NCBI GenBank assembly: GCA_963718605.1
Contig: OY970363.1
Location: forward strand, 1,860,001-1,924,000
Origin: JACCXE01 sp963718605
GTDB taxonomy: Bacteria > Actinomycetota > Acidimicrobiia > Acidimicrobiales > JACCXE01
DNA: 64,000 nucleotides
Direction of reading: 5' to 3'
A model generated the notes under the pieces. That model was not told where the DNA came from, did no database searches, and saw only the letters and a program-made list of their open reading frames with translations. Both the position numbers and the translations under genes were made by a program. Of this stretch, positions 24,053-32,637 are shown one piece after another (the stretch's first letter is position 1; the number at the start of each line of letters is the position of its first letter).

Positions 24053-24963
24053 CCGCAGGTCTCGCCGTCGCCGTCGGTGTTGGCGTCGTGGTTGGTGCCG
24101 GGGCCATGCGCGCCGCGTGGCGCCGCGCTCAGCGGCACGCGACCACGGCGCGCCTCGTGAACCATCTCGCGCACGGCCGAACGGGGCCGCGGCGCCGTCT
24201 GCGCGCGTACGTGAGCGAGCCGCCACGTTGGCTGGTGGCGCAACTCGACGAACTCGAATCACCGCTGCGGGTTGATGTGGCCTGGCGATGGTGGCGCGCG
24301 CTCTTGGTCGCATCATTCACGGTCGGCGCAATCGCGGACGGTGTCGTGGTGGCGTTGCTCGGTGCCGCCGTAGTCGCGGCTCTGCCGATCGGCGCGGCCG
24401 CCGTGGTGCGCAGTCGCCAAGCCGCCGCGTACGACGCCACTCTCGCCGCCACTCTTGACGCGCTGGCGCGCGGCGCGCGCTCGGGTGCGTCGCTGAACTC
24501 CGCGTTGGGCGAGGCCGCGGCCGCCGTTCGCGGTGCCGTCGCGCTGGACGTGCAGCGCGTGGCTTCGTCGATCGATCGGGGCCAGCAGCTGGCGCCCGCG
24601 CTGCACCAGTGGGTCAACCGCCGGCCGCGTCCGTCAGTGCGGCTCGCCGTGGGCGCTCTGGTGTTGGCGGCCGAGTCGGGTGGTCCACCGGCCCGGGTGA
24701 TCGAGGAAGTCGCCGGCGCGCTGCGCACGCAACTCCAGGTCGAGGGCGAGGCCCGCTCCCTCGCCGCGCAAGCGCGCCTGTCCGCGCTCGTCGTCGGTCT
24801 GGCGCCGATCGCGTTCATCGGGCTCACGTCGGTCACCGACGCGCGTAGTGCCCACATGCTCTTCGGAACGCCCGTGGGAGTTTCGTGTTTGGCGGTCGGC
24901 CTCGCGCTCGACGCGCTCGGTGCCGTTTGGATGCACCGCATTAGTGAGTCGGTCGGTCGGTGA
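24049..24963 (+). CDS. tadB: TadB-like pilus assembly membrane protein
   Basis: A 304-aa T2SF-domain inner-membrane protein. Hydrophobic segments at about 3-20, 80-130 and 245-290 flank the cytosolic GspF-like domain, with LDALARGARSGASLNSALGEAA and LVLAAESGGPPARVIEEVAGALRTQLQ. With TadC it forms the membrane platform for pilin extrusion. Overlaps cpaF and tadC by 4 nt each. Confidence 0.85.
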   Translation: MTAGLAVAVGVGVVVGAGAMRAAWRRAQRHATTARLVNHLAHGRTGPRRRLRAYVSEPPRWLVAQLDELESPLRVDVAWRWWRALLVASFTVGAIADGVVVALLGAAVVAALPIGAAAVVRSRQAAAYDATLAATLDALARGARSGASLNSALGEAAAAVRGAVALDVQRVASSIDRGQQLAPALHQWVNRRPRPSVRLAVGALVLAAESGGPPARVIEEVAGALRTQLQVEGEARSLAAQARLSALVVGLAPIAFIGLTSVTDARSAHMLFGTPVGVSCLAVGLALDALGAVWMHRISESVGR

Positions 24964-25724
24964 GTGTCGCGTTCACGCTCGGGGTGGCCTGGGCAGGTCT
25001 CGTCAGCGTCGCCGTCGCCCGGGCCCGGCCCCAGTCGGGGTCGCGGGCGCTCGCGCTGTTGCCCGAGCGCCGCCTCGCCCGCCACTTCGGGCCCGGCCCG
25101 CGCGCGGCGTCGACGGTCCGCCTTCGCTTCCACCTCCCGCCGCGTCGCACGCTGATCGTCTGCGGGCTCGCGGCCGCCGGTGCGGCTTTGGTGTTCCCGC
25201 CGGCGGGTCTGTTGGTTCTGGCCGTCGCGTCAGGTCGCCCGATCCTTGCGCGCCGACACGCCGAGCGCGCGCGGGCGGTGCAAGTCGAACGCAACGTCGG
25301 CGAGGTGGTCACGCTGGTGGCGCTGGCCGTAAGCGCGGGCCACAACCTCACCGGCGCGCTGCGGGCCGTGTCTGCCCACACCGACGGCCCAGTCGCGTTG
25401 GCGTTGCAACACGCCCTGAGACGCGTCGAGCGCGGCGAACGCCTCGCCGACGCACTTGAGGCGCTCCCGACGAGTCTCGGCGAGTCGGTGCGGCCCCTGG
25501 TTTCGGCTCTGGTGTCGTGCGATCGGTATGGGGCGCCTCTCGCGGCCACCCTCGACCGCCTCATCATCGACGTCCGGGTGTCGAACCGTCAGCGCGCCGA
25601 GGCTGCCGCCCGGCGGTTGCCGATACGTCTGCTCTTCCCCCTGGTCAGTTGCATCCTGCCGGCGTTTGCCTTGTTGACGGTGGCGCCGCTTATCGCCGGT
25701 TCGCTTCGCGGGCTGCGCCTCTAA
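24960..25724 (+). CDS. tadC: TadC-like pilus assembly membrane protein
   Basis: A 254-aa T2SF-domain protein, partner of TadB. Membrane segments at about 5-20, 65-90 and 220-245; the GspF-like core has VVTLVALAVSAGHNLTGALRAVS and RRVERGERLADALEALP, then PLVSALVSCDRYGAPLAATL. GTG start overlaps the tadB stop. Next is the pilin gene after 25 nt. Confidence 0.85.
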   Translation: MSVAFTLGVAWAGLVSVAVARARPQSGSRALALLPERRLARHFGPGPRAASTVRLRFHLPPRRTLIVCGLAAAGAALVFPPAGLLVLAVASGRPILARRHAERARAVQVERNVGEVVTLVALAVSAGHNLTGALRAVSAHTDGPVALALQHALRRVERGERLADALEALPTSLGESVRPLVSALVSCDRYGAPLAATLDRLIIDVRVSNRQRAEAAARRLPIRLLFPLVSCILPAFALLTVAPLIAGSLRGLRL

Positions 25725-25749
25725 CTGCATCCATCAAGGAAGCCAACCC

Positions 25750-25974
25750 ATGTCCCTTGTCATTCGTGTGGTCGTCTGGATCCAGACCGCCACTGTTGTC
25801 CTGTCCGGCCGGATCCGGCGTAACGACCGTGGCCAAGCCACCGCCGAATACGCCCTCGTGCTGCTCGGCGCGGCCGCGGTAGCCGTGCTCGTACTCGGCT
25901 GGGCGGCCAAAACCGACCGGATCGGCGGCCTACTCGACTCGGTATTCGACTCGGTCACCGGAAAAATCAAGTGA
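25750..25974 (+). CDS. flp: Flp/Fap-type pilin
   Basis: A 74-aa major-pilin candidate. Leader of 27 residues ending in DRG, then the prepilin motif GQATAEY (G-x4-E-Y) followed by a hydrophobic helix (ALVLLGAAAVAVLVLGW), as in Flp pilins. A prepilin peptidase must cleave after the glycine; none is encoded in the window. ATG has AAGGAAG upstream. Stop overlaps the tadE start (GTGA). Confidence 0.88.
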   Translation: MSLVIRVVVWIQTATVVLSGRIRRNDRGQATAEYALVLLGAAAVAVLVLGWAAKTDRIGGLLDSVFDSVTGKIK

Positions 25975-26393
25975 TCGCCCGCCCGGAGCCCGGGGCGTCT
26001 CCCTCCCACGGCCCGCGCTCTGGGCGTCGGCGCGATCGGGGTCAGGCCGTCGTCGAACTGGCGCTCACTTTTCCCCTCGTAGTGCTGATGTTCTTGGCAA
26101 TTGTCCAAGTCGGCCTGGTTGTCCGGGATCAGATCCTGGTTGTGCACGCTGCGCGCGAAGCTGCGCGCGCAGCGGCCGTGGACCCCGACTCCGGTGCGGC
26201 CAAGCGCGCCGCGACCGGTTCGTCGGGGCTCGAGAAAGGCCGAATCCAGGTCACCGTCAATGGCCGTGGGGCCCCTGGGTCGACACTTACGGTGACCGTT
26301 AGGTACGCTTCGCCTACGCAAGTGCCCCTAATCGGGCCGCTTGTTCCTGACGTGGGGCTCCGGGCGGTCGCCTCTATGCGGGTCGAAGTGTGA
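25971..26393 (+). CDS. tadE: TadE-like minor pseudopilin
   Basis: A 140-aa protein. After a basic, proline-rich leader comes RGQAVVELALTFPLVVLMFLAIVQVGLVVRDQ-type sequence, the TadE prepilin helix with G-x4-E-L, then HAAREAARAAAV, also typical of TadE. The rest is a beta-rich periplasmic domain. It is a minor pilus component. Last gene of the pilus operon; no TadF, TadG or TadD follow. Confidence 0.82.
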   Translation: MIARPEPGASPSHGPRSGRRRDRGQAVVELALTFPLVVLMFLAIVQVGLVVRDQILVVHAAREAARAAAVDPDSGAAKRAATGSSGLEKGRIQVTVNGRGAPGSTLTVTVRYASPTQVPLIGPLVPDVGLRAVASMRVEV

Positions 26394-26556
26394 CGGAACG
26401 TGGGATTTTCTGCCACACAGAGAGAAATAAAGCAGGAGAAGTGCGGGAAGACGTGGAATTGCTGGTTTGGACGACGTTGCGTGGTCACAATGTCGTTGCC
26501 AGCAAGGAAGCTCAAGGGAACGTCGGGCCTCGCCCGGGGAGAGGAACATCAATTAC

Positions 26557-27867
26557 ATGCGTATTCGCTCGCTAGCTCCGCTCGCGGTAGCTGTAGCTCT
26601 GGCAGGGTCGGTTATCGCCGTCACTCCTGCTCACGCTGCACAAACCGTGACCGTGAAGCCCGAGACGTTTGCTGGCGGCGCGGCGGCTCGCGCGCTGGAC
26701 ATCAGCGTCCTGGGTCAGAGGCTCACTCTGGGTGACACGGTCGCCAACATCGTCAAGGGTGTCAGTGACACCGGTGCAACGACCCTTCTTGCGAAGGCTG
26801 TCGGCACGGGTGACCTGAGCCTCCTTGGAAACACCAGCGCGTCATCGGTGCTGACCGGCAACGGCACACAGGTCACCCCCGAACAGTGCGCGCTCAACAT
26901 TCCGTTGCTCGACGGCGTCACGCCGATCCTCAAGGTCGCAACGGCCTGTGGATCGAGCTCGGCTGTCATCAACAACGGCCTGCTGAACGCAGTCGCCACC
27001 GGCACCGTCGGTGACATCGACTTGTCGCTCAACAATCTGCTCCACACGCTCGGTCTTGACGTCCTCGGTTCTACGGACGCTCTGCCCGTCGGTGGCCTGG
27101 TTACCAGCCTGCTCGGCGTCACCAACGCCCTCGGTCTGCCCGCCCTGCCCATCGACGTCGATGACCTGCTGAGCACGGTGCTCGACAGCGTGATCAACAC
27201 CAAGACGCTTGAGGTCACCATCGGTGACGCCAAGTCGACCGTCACGAACACGGCTAACACCGTGACCGCTTCGGCCCACTCGTCTGCGGTGGACATCAAG
27301 ATCCTTCCGACTCCGAAGCTCGGTGGAGTGCTCCAGAGCATTCCGTTGCTCGAGATCATCATCGGTGAAGCTGGCGCCACGGCCACCTACGACCGTCTCA
27401 CGGGCCTGCCCGTCGGCGATCCGACGTTTGACCCCGCCATCGTGCGCATCAAGGGTCTGCTGTTCCCGGGTGAAGGCCTCAAGGTCGCTCTCGGCCAGGA
27501 CCTGACACTGCTCGCCGGCACGCCGCTCGAGTCGACCATCAAGCTCGGCGCCGGCAAGATCGTCGACGACGGTGCGTTCGGCAAGAAGGCCGTTGCGGAC
27601 GGCGTCGCCATCTCCCTGCTCAAGGGTGTTTCTGGCGGCATCGTCTTGAACCTGGCTCACGCCGAGGCTGGTGCCATCTCCAAGCTGGCTCAGACCAAGG
27701 TGCTCGACGCCCTGGTTCCCGACGTGTCCCGTGACCTCCCGACGCCGACTGCGCTTCCTCGCACCGGTGCCGAGACTGCAATCCCGCTGGCACTCGCCGG
27801 CGCCGCCGTTGCGATCGTGGCTATCCGCCGCTACCGCCTCGTCGCTGCAGCTGCCACGACCAAGTAG
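26557..27867 (+). CDS. secreted cell-wall protein with LPRTG sorting signal
   Basis: A 436-aa exported protein. Signal peptide residues 1-28 with cleavage after AHA. The mature region is rich in Gly, Thr, Val, Leu and lacks aromatic residues, with repeated short strands (LLGVTNALGLPALPIDVDD). The C-terminus has LPRTG (400-404), a hydrophobic helix and IRRYR, a complete sortase sorting signal. Sortase lies directly downstream after a terminator. It may be a structural or adhesive surface protein. ATG at 26557 follows GAGAGGA; the upstream 160 nt (26394-26556) show no gene. Confidence 0.8.
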   Translation: MRIRSLAPLAVAVALAGSVIAVTPAHAAQTVTVKPETFAGGAAARALDISVLGQRLTLGDTVANIVKGVSDTGATTLLAKAVGTGDLSLLGNTSASSVLTGNGTQVTPEQCALNIPLLDGVTPILKVATACGSSSAVINNGLLNAVATGTVGDIDLSLNNLLHTLGLDVLGSTDALPVGGLVTSLLGVTNALGLPALPIDVDDLLSTVLDSVINTKTLEVTIGDAKSTVTNTANTVTASAHSSAVDIKILPTPKLGGVLQSIPLLEIIIGEAGATATYDRLTGLPVGDPTFDPAIVRIKGLLFPGEGLKVALGQDLTLLAGTPLESTIKLGAGKIVDDGAFGKKAVADGVAISLLKGVSGGIVLNLAHAEAGAISKLAQTKVLDALVPDVSRDLPTPTALPRTGAETAIPLALAGAAVAIVAIRRYRLVAAAATTK

Positions 27868-27890
27868 CTCCTAAGCAGTACTGAATGGAG

Positions 27891-27917
27891 GGCCCGGGGC
27901 AAAAGCCCCGGGCCTTT
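27891..27917 (+). terminator. intrinsic terminator after the LPRTG protein
   Basis: GGCCCGGGGC (27891-27900), loop AAAA, GCCCCGGGCC (27905-27914), then TTT. Perfect 10-bp stem; separates the surface protein from sortase. Confidence 0.85.
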
Positions 27918-27951
27918 CGTTTACCCTCTGTCTCCCCGTCGTCGTCGTGAG

Positions 27952-28596
27952 GTGCTCCCGTTGGAAGCCGTTTTCCTGTTCTTCCGCCGTAACCGGATCG
28001 CGTATCAGGCCTTGTCCGTCCTGCTGCTCGTGCTGGTCATATCGGCGATCGGATTGCTCGGATATCCCGTGTATACGAACTTCGAGCAAGGCCGCATCCA
28101 GGACCGCAAGACCACGCAGTTGGCAAGCCCTGAACTCAAGACGAGGTACGAGAACCGTCAGCTCAAGGTCGGCGACGCTCTCACCCGCATCAAGATCCCG
28201 AAGCTCGGCGTCGATGTAGTGGTCGTGGAAGGCACAACTCCCGCCGCGCTCAAGGCCGGCGCCGGTCACTACCGCGGCACGCCCCTACCGTGCGAGACAG
28301 GCAACGTCGCGATCGCCGGGCACCGCACCACCTACGGCAAGCCGTTCGCACAACTCGATCGGCTGGCGCCCGGAGACCAGATCATTTTGCAGACGCCGGT
28401 CGGCGATTGCACCTATGAGGTGAGCGATAGGGGCGGTTCGCCCAATCCGTTCGTAGTTTCGCCGGACAATATCGGCATCGTTGCCAACACTCCGGGCGAA
28501 AGAAACCTCACACTGACTACATGTCATCCGAAGGGCTCCGCCAAGCAACGCCTCGTCATCCGGGCCGCTCTCGTCAAGGGAGCCGTCGGAGCGTGA
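27952..28596 (+). CDS. srt: sortase, class E-like
   Basis: A 214-aa transpeptidase that anchors surface proteins to peptidoglycan. N-terminal membrane anchor at about 20-42; sortase fold after residue 75. Catalytic residues: H124 in AGHRTTYG, C191 in LTLTTCHP, and R200 in KQRLVIR. The arrangement fits actinobacterial class E sortases, which often recognise LAxTG; the adjacent substrate has LPRTG. GTG at 27952 chosen; a TTG 9 nt later is possible. Stop overlaps the next gene's GTG. Confidence 0.88.
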   Translation: MLPLEAVFLFFRRNRIAYQALSVLLLVLVISAIGLLGYPVYTNFEQGRIQDRKTTQLASPELKTRYENRQLKVGDALTRIKIPKLGVDVVVVEGTTPAALKAGAGHYRGTPLPCETGNVAIAGHRTTYGKPFAQLDRLAPGDQIILQTPVGDCTYEVSDRGGSPNPFVVSPDNIGIVANTPGERNLTLTTCHPKGSAKQRLVIRAALVKGAVGA

Positions 28597-29865
28597 AGCT
28601 GTTTCGCCTCCTCGGCGCGGCCGGCGTGGCTGCGCTCGTGCTGCTCGCCGTTCCTGGCGCCGGCCCCGCGCTCGGCCTCCAACGAGGTGGCCATTAGCTC
28701 GCCGAGCGACACGGCCTACAACGCGTATCCCGCGTTGTCGGGCACCGTCACGCAAAGCGGCAGCAGCGCCGTGGTCACCAAAGTTGAACTCGCCCTCACC
28801 AGCGTGGACGGCTTGACCTCGGAGAACGCGACGCTCACGTACAACAACGGCGCGAGCAACTCCTCCGCGTTCACCGGAGGCGGCGCCACCGTGAACTTCT
28901 CGTGGATACCCAAGCCCAAATACAACGGCCGCTACACGCTGACCGTCAACGGCACCGGCACCTACAACGCCGGCTTCGGCGGCACGCGCACGGAGACGAG
29001 CGGCGGCTCACGCTCGTTCAACCTCGAGATTGATCCGGCCAAGCCAACTGGTGTCGCCGCGGGGATGCCTGAAGGTTCCGAGCAGGTCACCGTGACGTGG
29101 AACCCCAATCCGGAACCTGACCTCGCGTACTACCAAGTGCTGCGGTCCTACGCCGGCGGTAACGCGTCGGGCACCGAAGCGATGCGTGTGACGCCTTCTT
29201 CGAAGCCCACCTTCCACGACGACCTCAGCGGTAAGGCCCAAGGTCAATACAAGTATTCGGTGCAGGCCTACCGGAAGGCCCGTACGTGCACGTCGTCCGA
29301 CGAGGCATGCACGCGGAAACTCCCCGGGCCGATTTCGTCGCAAAGCGCGGCGGTCACCGTGCGGGCCACGCCGGCCACCACGACCACCACGTCGACCACG
29401 ATCAAGAAGGGCGGCGGCGGTTCGACCGGCGGCGGTTCCACCTCGACCACCGTCAAGGGCGGCTCGACCGGCGGCGGTTCAACGAACACCACGGTCAAGG
29501 GTGGTTCGACGTCCGGCGGCGGTCGGACCGTGCGCAACCCCGGCGCCGCCCCGGGCGGCAACGTCGACCTGTCGCAGTTCGGCGCGCTCCTCGGCGGCAA
29601 CGGCAAGACGTCCAAGACCGGCAGCGGCGCGATTGACGAAGGCACGTACGACCCTGAACTGAAATACCAAACGGGCGAGCAGCCGGTCGAGTCCTCGAAG
29701 GACGACAACTCGCTGATCACGATCGGAGGCGCGAGCCTGCCGAAGCCCAGCGACGACTGGGTGCGCTTCGCCGGCGCTGGATCCTTGGCCACGGCGCTGC
29801 TGGTGCACGTGTTGTGGTTCAAGCAGCAGGTCGACAGCATTCCGCTCGAGGCCATCACCGAGTAG
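28593..29865 (+). CDS. Fn3-like cell-surface protein, apparent frameshift after the signal peptide
   Basis: Starting at GTG 28593 the frame gives a signal peptide (MKLFRLLGAAGVAALVLLAV) but stops at 28692. The main frame, open from GTG 28687 to 29865 (392 aa), encodes the mature protein with no signal of its own. Removing one C from the CCCC run at 28664-28667 joins them. Mature parts: a beta-domain (to residue 115), an Fn3-like domain (PTGVAAGMPEGSEQVTVTWNPNPE), a Gly/Ser/Thr repeat linker, and a C-terminal membrane helix (ALLVHVLWF). Next to sortase, so a surface role is likely. Confidence 0.7.
29419..29523 (+). repeat. 42-bp tandem repeat encoding a Gly/Ser/Thr linker
   Basis: Two full units, 29419-29460 and 29461-29502, and a partial third, encoding GSTGGGSTSTTVKG. 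Units differ at several third positions. The linker joins the Fn3-like part to the C-terminal domain. Confidence 0.75.
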
Positions 29866-29926
29866 CGGGGAACCAATGCGCGGGCGCGCGCCGTCCAACC
29901 CTCAACGCAACCGAGAGGGTGGGCCG

Positions 29927-30868
29927 ATGCGCACGTCGCGAATCGTTGGTGGGGCAGCAGCAGTGTTGGTAGCGGCAGGATCGATCGTCGCGTTCACATC
30001 CGGCGGTGGTGGCACCGATCACCTGTCGTCGGCAAGTGCCGACCGCGACATCGCGGCGACGAAGTCGCTCACGTCAGGCGGAACCGCAGCCGGTCCCGGC
30101 GCGTTGGCGCTCGGGGCGGACACCGCGGCCACACCAGCACCGGTCGCCGCGCCGGGTCGCAGCAACGTGGCTCCGGCGGCCGCGCGTGTGGTGAAGACCG
30201 CGTCGCTGACGCTCGCGGTTGGGCGCAACAACGTCACGAAAGTGGCCGCGGCGGTAAGCCACGCGGCTGAGCGTCAGGGCGGCTACGTGGCCGAGACCGA
30301 GCGCGAGACGGGCGACGCCCAATCGGCCACGCTGACGGTTCGGGTGCCTGCAGCGACCTACGACGCCACTCTCACGCAACTGCGCAAGCTCGGCACCGTC
30401 AAGAGCGAGTCGCTGGGCGGCCGCGACGTCACTGGCACCCTTGTCGACCTCGACGCGCGCCTGCGCTCGCTGCGGGCCCAAGAGCAGGCGCTCAACGCGC
30501 TCATGGCCAAGGCGAACACGGTCGGCGAGACGCTCCAGGTCGCGCAAAGCGTCGGCGAGGTCCGCGGCCAGATCGAACAACTCGCGGCGCAACAGGCCCA
30601 GCTCGCCGATCGGGCCGACTTTGCCACCATCACGGTCAGCGTGCTCGGCCCGCACGCGGCGCTCGAGACGTCGCCGCGGACAGACCCGCTGCTCGTCGCC
30701 AGCTTCAAGCGCGCCGGCGCGGCCTCGCTCGCAGTATTCGGCGGTGTGATCGTGGTGCTCGGCCTCGCCCTACCGATGGGCTTGCTCGCCGCGATCGGGT
30801 ACGGCGTCTGGCGCCTCGTCAACCGCCGCCGCTCGACTACGACTTCCGCGCCGCCAGCGGTAGCCTGA
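29927..30868 (+). CDS. DUF4349-type membrane-anchored protein
   Basis: A 313-aa envelope protein. N-terminal membrane/signal segment (residues 5-23), a low-complexity linker, then the DUF4349 domain: VKTASLTLAVGRNN, RQGGYVAETERETG, LDARLRSLRAQEQALNALMAKA and a coiled coil with VRGQIEQLAAQQAQLADRADFATITV. A second membrane helix near the C-terminus (about 270-300) and a basic tail follow. Function of the family is unknown. ATG at 29927 is chosen by the signal-like N-terminus and the upstream GAGAGGG. Confidence 0.8.
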   Translation: MRTSRIVGGAAAVLVAAGSIVAFTSGGGGTDHLSSASADRDIAATKSLTSGGTAAGPGALALGADTAATPAPVAAPGRSNVAPAAARVVKTASLTLAVGRNNVTKVAAAVSHAAERQGGYVAETERETGDAQSATLTVRVPAATYDATLTQLRKLGTVKSESLGGRDVTGTLVDLDARLRSLRAQEQALNALMAKANTVGETLQVAQSVGEVRGQIEQLAAQQAQLADRADFATITVSVLGPHAALETSPRTDPLLVASFKRAGAASLAVFGGVIVVLGLALPMGLLAAIGYGVWRLVNRRRSTTTSAPPAVA

Positions 30869-30873
30869 GATCG

Positions 30874-31227
30874 ATGGGTTTGTTCTCGAAGCTCCGCACG
30901 CCGATTGCCGAACACGACCGGGCCAAGCTCGTGGACTTCTGCTCCACGGTCGAAGGCGTAGTGCCGATCGCCAGCGTCGAGGCCCGCTCCTACGCGACCG
31001 TGGTTGGCGAGATCACGAGCGTGCGCATTGTGCCGAAGACCGATGGCTCACCCTGGCTCGAAGCCACGATCAAGGACGGCAGCGGTGCCCTCGTCGCGAT
31101 GTGGACGGGTCGTCGGCGCATGCCCGGCATCCGTACGGGCCGCAAGCTGAAGCTGAGCGGGCGCGGCTCGCCTTCGGGCACGGCGGCTCGGCTGAAGGTG
31201 CTGAACCCCGAATACGAACTGCTGTAA
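30874..31227 (+). CDS. OB-fold nucleic-acid-binding-like protein 1
   Basis: A 117-aa cytosolic protein with an OB-fold of the RecG/tRNA-anticodon type: VEARSYATVVGEITSVRIVP, WLEATIKDGSGALVAMWTGRRRMPGI, then GRKLKLSGRGS and a final strand NPEYELL. TAGCCT at 30861-30866 ends 7 nt before the ATG, so it has its own leaderless start after the DUF4349 gene. It sits at the edge of the potassium genes; a second related OB-fold gene overlaps kimA copy 2. Ligand unknown. Confidence 0.7.
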   Translation: MGLFSKLRTPIAEHDRAKLVDFCSTVEGVVPIASVEARSYATVVGEITSVRIVPKTDGSPWLEATIKDGSGALVAMWTGRRRMPGIRTGRKLKLSGRGSPSGTAARLKVLNPEYELL

Positions 31228-31233
31228 CCGCCG

Positions 31234-31905
31234 CTAGAGCGGCTTGCTGACCGCGAGCAGGGCCGAGAGTTCGTCGTCCGCGTTGTTGGTGATGAGCGCG
31301 AGCACTTCGTCGCCAACCTGCAGCATGGTGTCGCCCCGGGGAACCACCACGTGACCGTCGCGCACGATGGCCACGAGGCTGGCGTCGCGCGGCACCCCTA
31401 GCTCCGCGACGATCTTGCCGGCTGCGGGCGACGTGTCGGCGAGAGTGATCTCGACGAGCTTGGCGCCGCCGCCTTCGAAGGTGAGTAGCTGCACGAGCGA
31501 TCCGACCGAAACCGCTTCTTCTACAAGCGACGTCAGCAGGTGCGGGGTCGACACCGCGACGTCGACACCCCAACTCTCGTTGAACAGCCAGTGATTCTTG
31601 GGGTGGTTCACGCGTGCGACGACGCGGGGCACCGCGAACTCTTGCTTGGCCAGCAACGACACGACGAGGTTGTCCTCGTCGTCGCCCGTGGCCGCGACCA
31701 TGACGTCGACGCCTTCGACTCCGGCGGCGTGCAGGTCCGACACTTCGCAGGCGTCGCACACAAACCAATTGACGTCGAGCGAGTCCCGCAGGCGGTTAAC
31801 GAGGTCGAGGTTCTGTTCGAGCAGCAGCACGTCGTGGCCGTGCTTGTGCAGGTCCTGCGCGATGAACAGACCGACGTTGCCGGCCCCTGCGATCGCAACG
31901 CGCAT
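31234..31905 (-). CDS. TrkA-family K+ transport regulator (CeoC-like, RCK)
   Basis: A 223-aa peripheral membrane protein. RCK_N Rossmann domain with GAGNVGLFIAQDL (residues 7-19) and an acidic residue ending strand 2 for NAD(H); RCK_C at about 140-220 (AKLVEITLADTSPAAGKIV). Such subunits gate Trk/Ktr channels in response to nucleotides, and in other actinobacteria occur as ceoB-ceoC pairs. No TrkH/TrkG pore gene is nearby. Overlaps the other TrkA gene by one base. Confidence 0.88.
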   Translation of the reverse strand: MRVAIAGAGNVGLFIAQDLHKHGHDVLLLEQNLDLVNRLRDSLDVNWFVCDACEVSDLHAAGVEGVDVMVAATGDDEDNLVVSLLAKQEFAVPRVVARVNHPKNHWLFNESWGVDVAVSTPHLLTSLVEEAVSVGSLVQLLTFEGGGAKLVEITLADTSPAAGKIVAELGVPRDASLVAIVRDGHVVVPRGDTMLQVGDEVLALITNNADDELSALLAVSKPL

Positions 31906-32576
31906 CAGTGGTGTGCTCCTTCAGGTCCGCTGTCCAACAGCGCGTCGAGTTCGGGACGGGAGTCGCGCTGCACCATCACGTGGAGCACGTCGCCCTCTTG
32001 GCCGATCGCGGCCTCAACGTCGAGTCGACCGGCGCCGCCGCGCGAGATGGCCACGATGCGGTAGCGATCGCCGACCGAAAGCGGTGCGAGCTTCTGGCCC
32101 GCCCACGCCGGCGGCAGCGACACTTCGATCATGGAAACCGCGCCGTTGGCGTCGGTCCACTCGACCGTGTGGGCCTCGGGCGTAAGGCGGCGCATCACCT
32201 GGTCGGTGGCCCACGCCACCGAGGCGACGGTCGCGATGCCGAGGCGCTGGTAGATCGCGGCGCGGCGCGGATCTTGGATGCGGGCCACCACGTTCGCGAC
32301 CTCATAGGTCTCGCGGGCGATGCGCGCCGTCATGATGTTGGAGTTGTCGCCGCCGGTGACCGCGGCAACCGCGTCGGCGCTCTTGATGTCGGCCTGCTCG
32401 AGGGCGTCGCGGTCAAAGCCGAACCCAAGGACGGCCCGGCCGCTCCACCGATCGGGGAGGTAGCGCTGGAACGACAGCCGGTTCTTGTCGACGATGGCGA
32501 CGGAGTGCCCAGCCTTGTCGAGGTCAATGGCGAGTTCGGAACCGAGGCGTCCGCACCCCACGACGATCACGTGCAT
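31905..32576 (-). CDS. TrkA-family K+ transport regulator (CeoB-like, RCK)
   Basis: A 223-aa RCK protein, first of the pair. GCGRLGSELAIDL (residues 7-19) is the dinucleotide loop; VDKNRLSFQRYLP follows strand 2; C-terminal RCK_C at about 130-215. The upstream ATG-bearing extension (to 32849) is rejected because MHVIVVGCGRLG is the canonical start. Divergent from kimA copy 1, 61 nt away. Together with CeoC and KimA this forms the potassium-uptake part of the island. Confidence 0.88.
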   Translation of the reverse strand: MHVIVVGCGRLGSELAIDLDKAGHSVAIVDKNRLSFQRYLPDRWSGRAVLGFGFDRDALEQADIKSADAVAAVTGGDNSNIMTARIARETYEVANVVARIQDPRRAAIYQRLGIATVASVAWATDQVMRRLTPEAHTVEWTDANGAVSMIEVSLPPAWAGQKLAPLSVGDRYRIVAISRGGAGRLDVEAAIGQEGDVLHVMVQRDSRPELDALLDSGPEGAHH

Positions 32577-32637
32577 TTCGCAATTTGACTCGCGATACGC
32601 CGCGTCCGCCAATCCGGGGCGCGTAACGTGACGTCGG

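Noticed and set aside
26394..26556. Possible riboswitch leader before the LPRTG protein
   Set aside because: I could not match it to any conserved riboswitch core (GEMM, ydaO or others); it is a short G-rich leader with a ribosome-binding site.
26390..26575. A 61-aa open frame after tadE
   Set aside because: It overlaps the leader of the next gene, has no recognisable motif, and composition unlike a protein.
31231..31244. GCCGC-TAGA-GCGGC hairpin between OB-fold 1 and the TrkA gene as a terminator
   Set aside because: Stem is only 5 bp and lacks a T-run; it includes the TrkA-gene stop codon.
32577..32637. c-di-AMP (ydaO-type) riboswitch before kimA copies
   Set aside because: The gaps before copies 1 and 3 are only 50-60 nt and a leaderless start is indicated, leaving no room for the aptamer.
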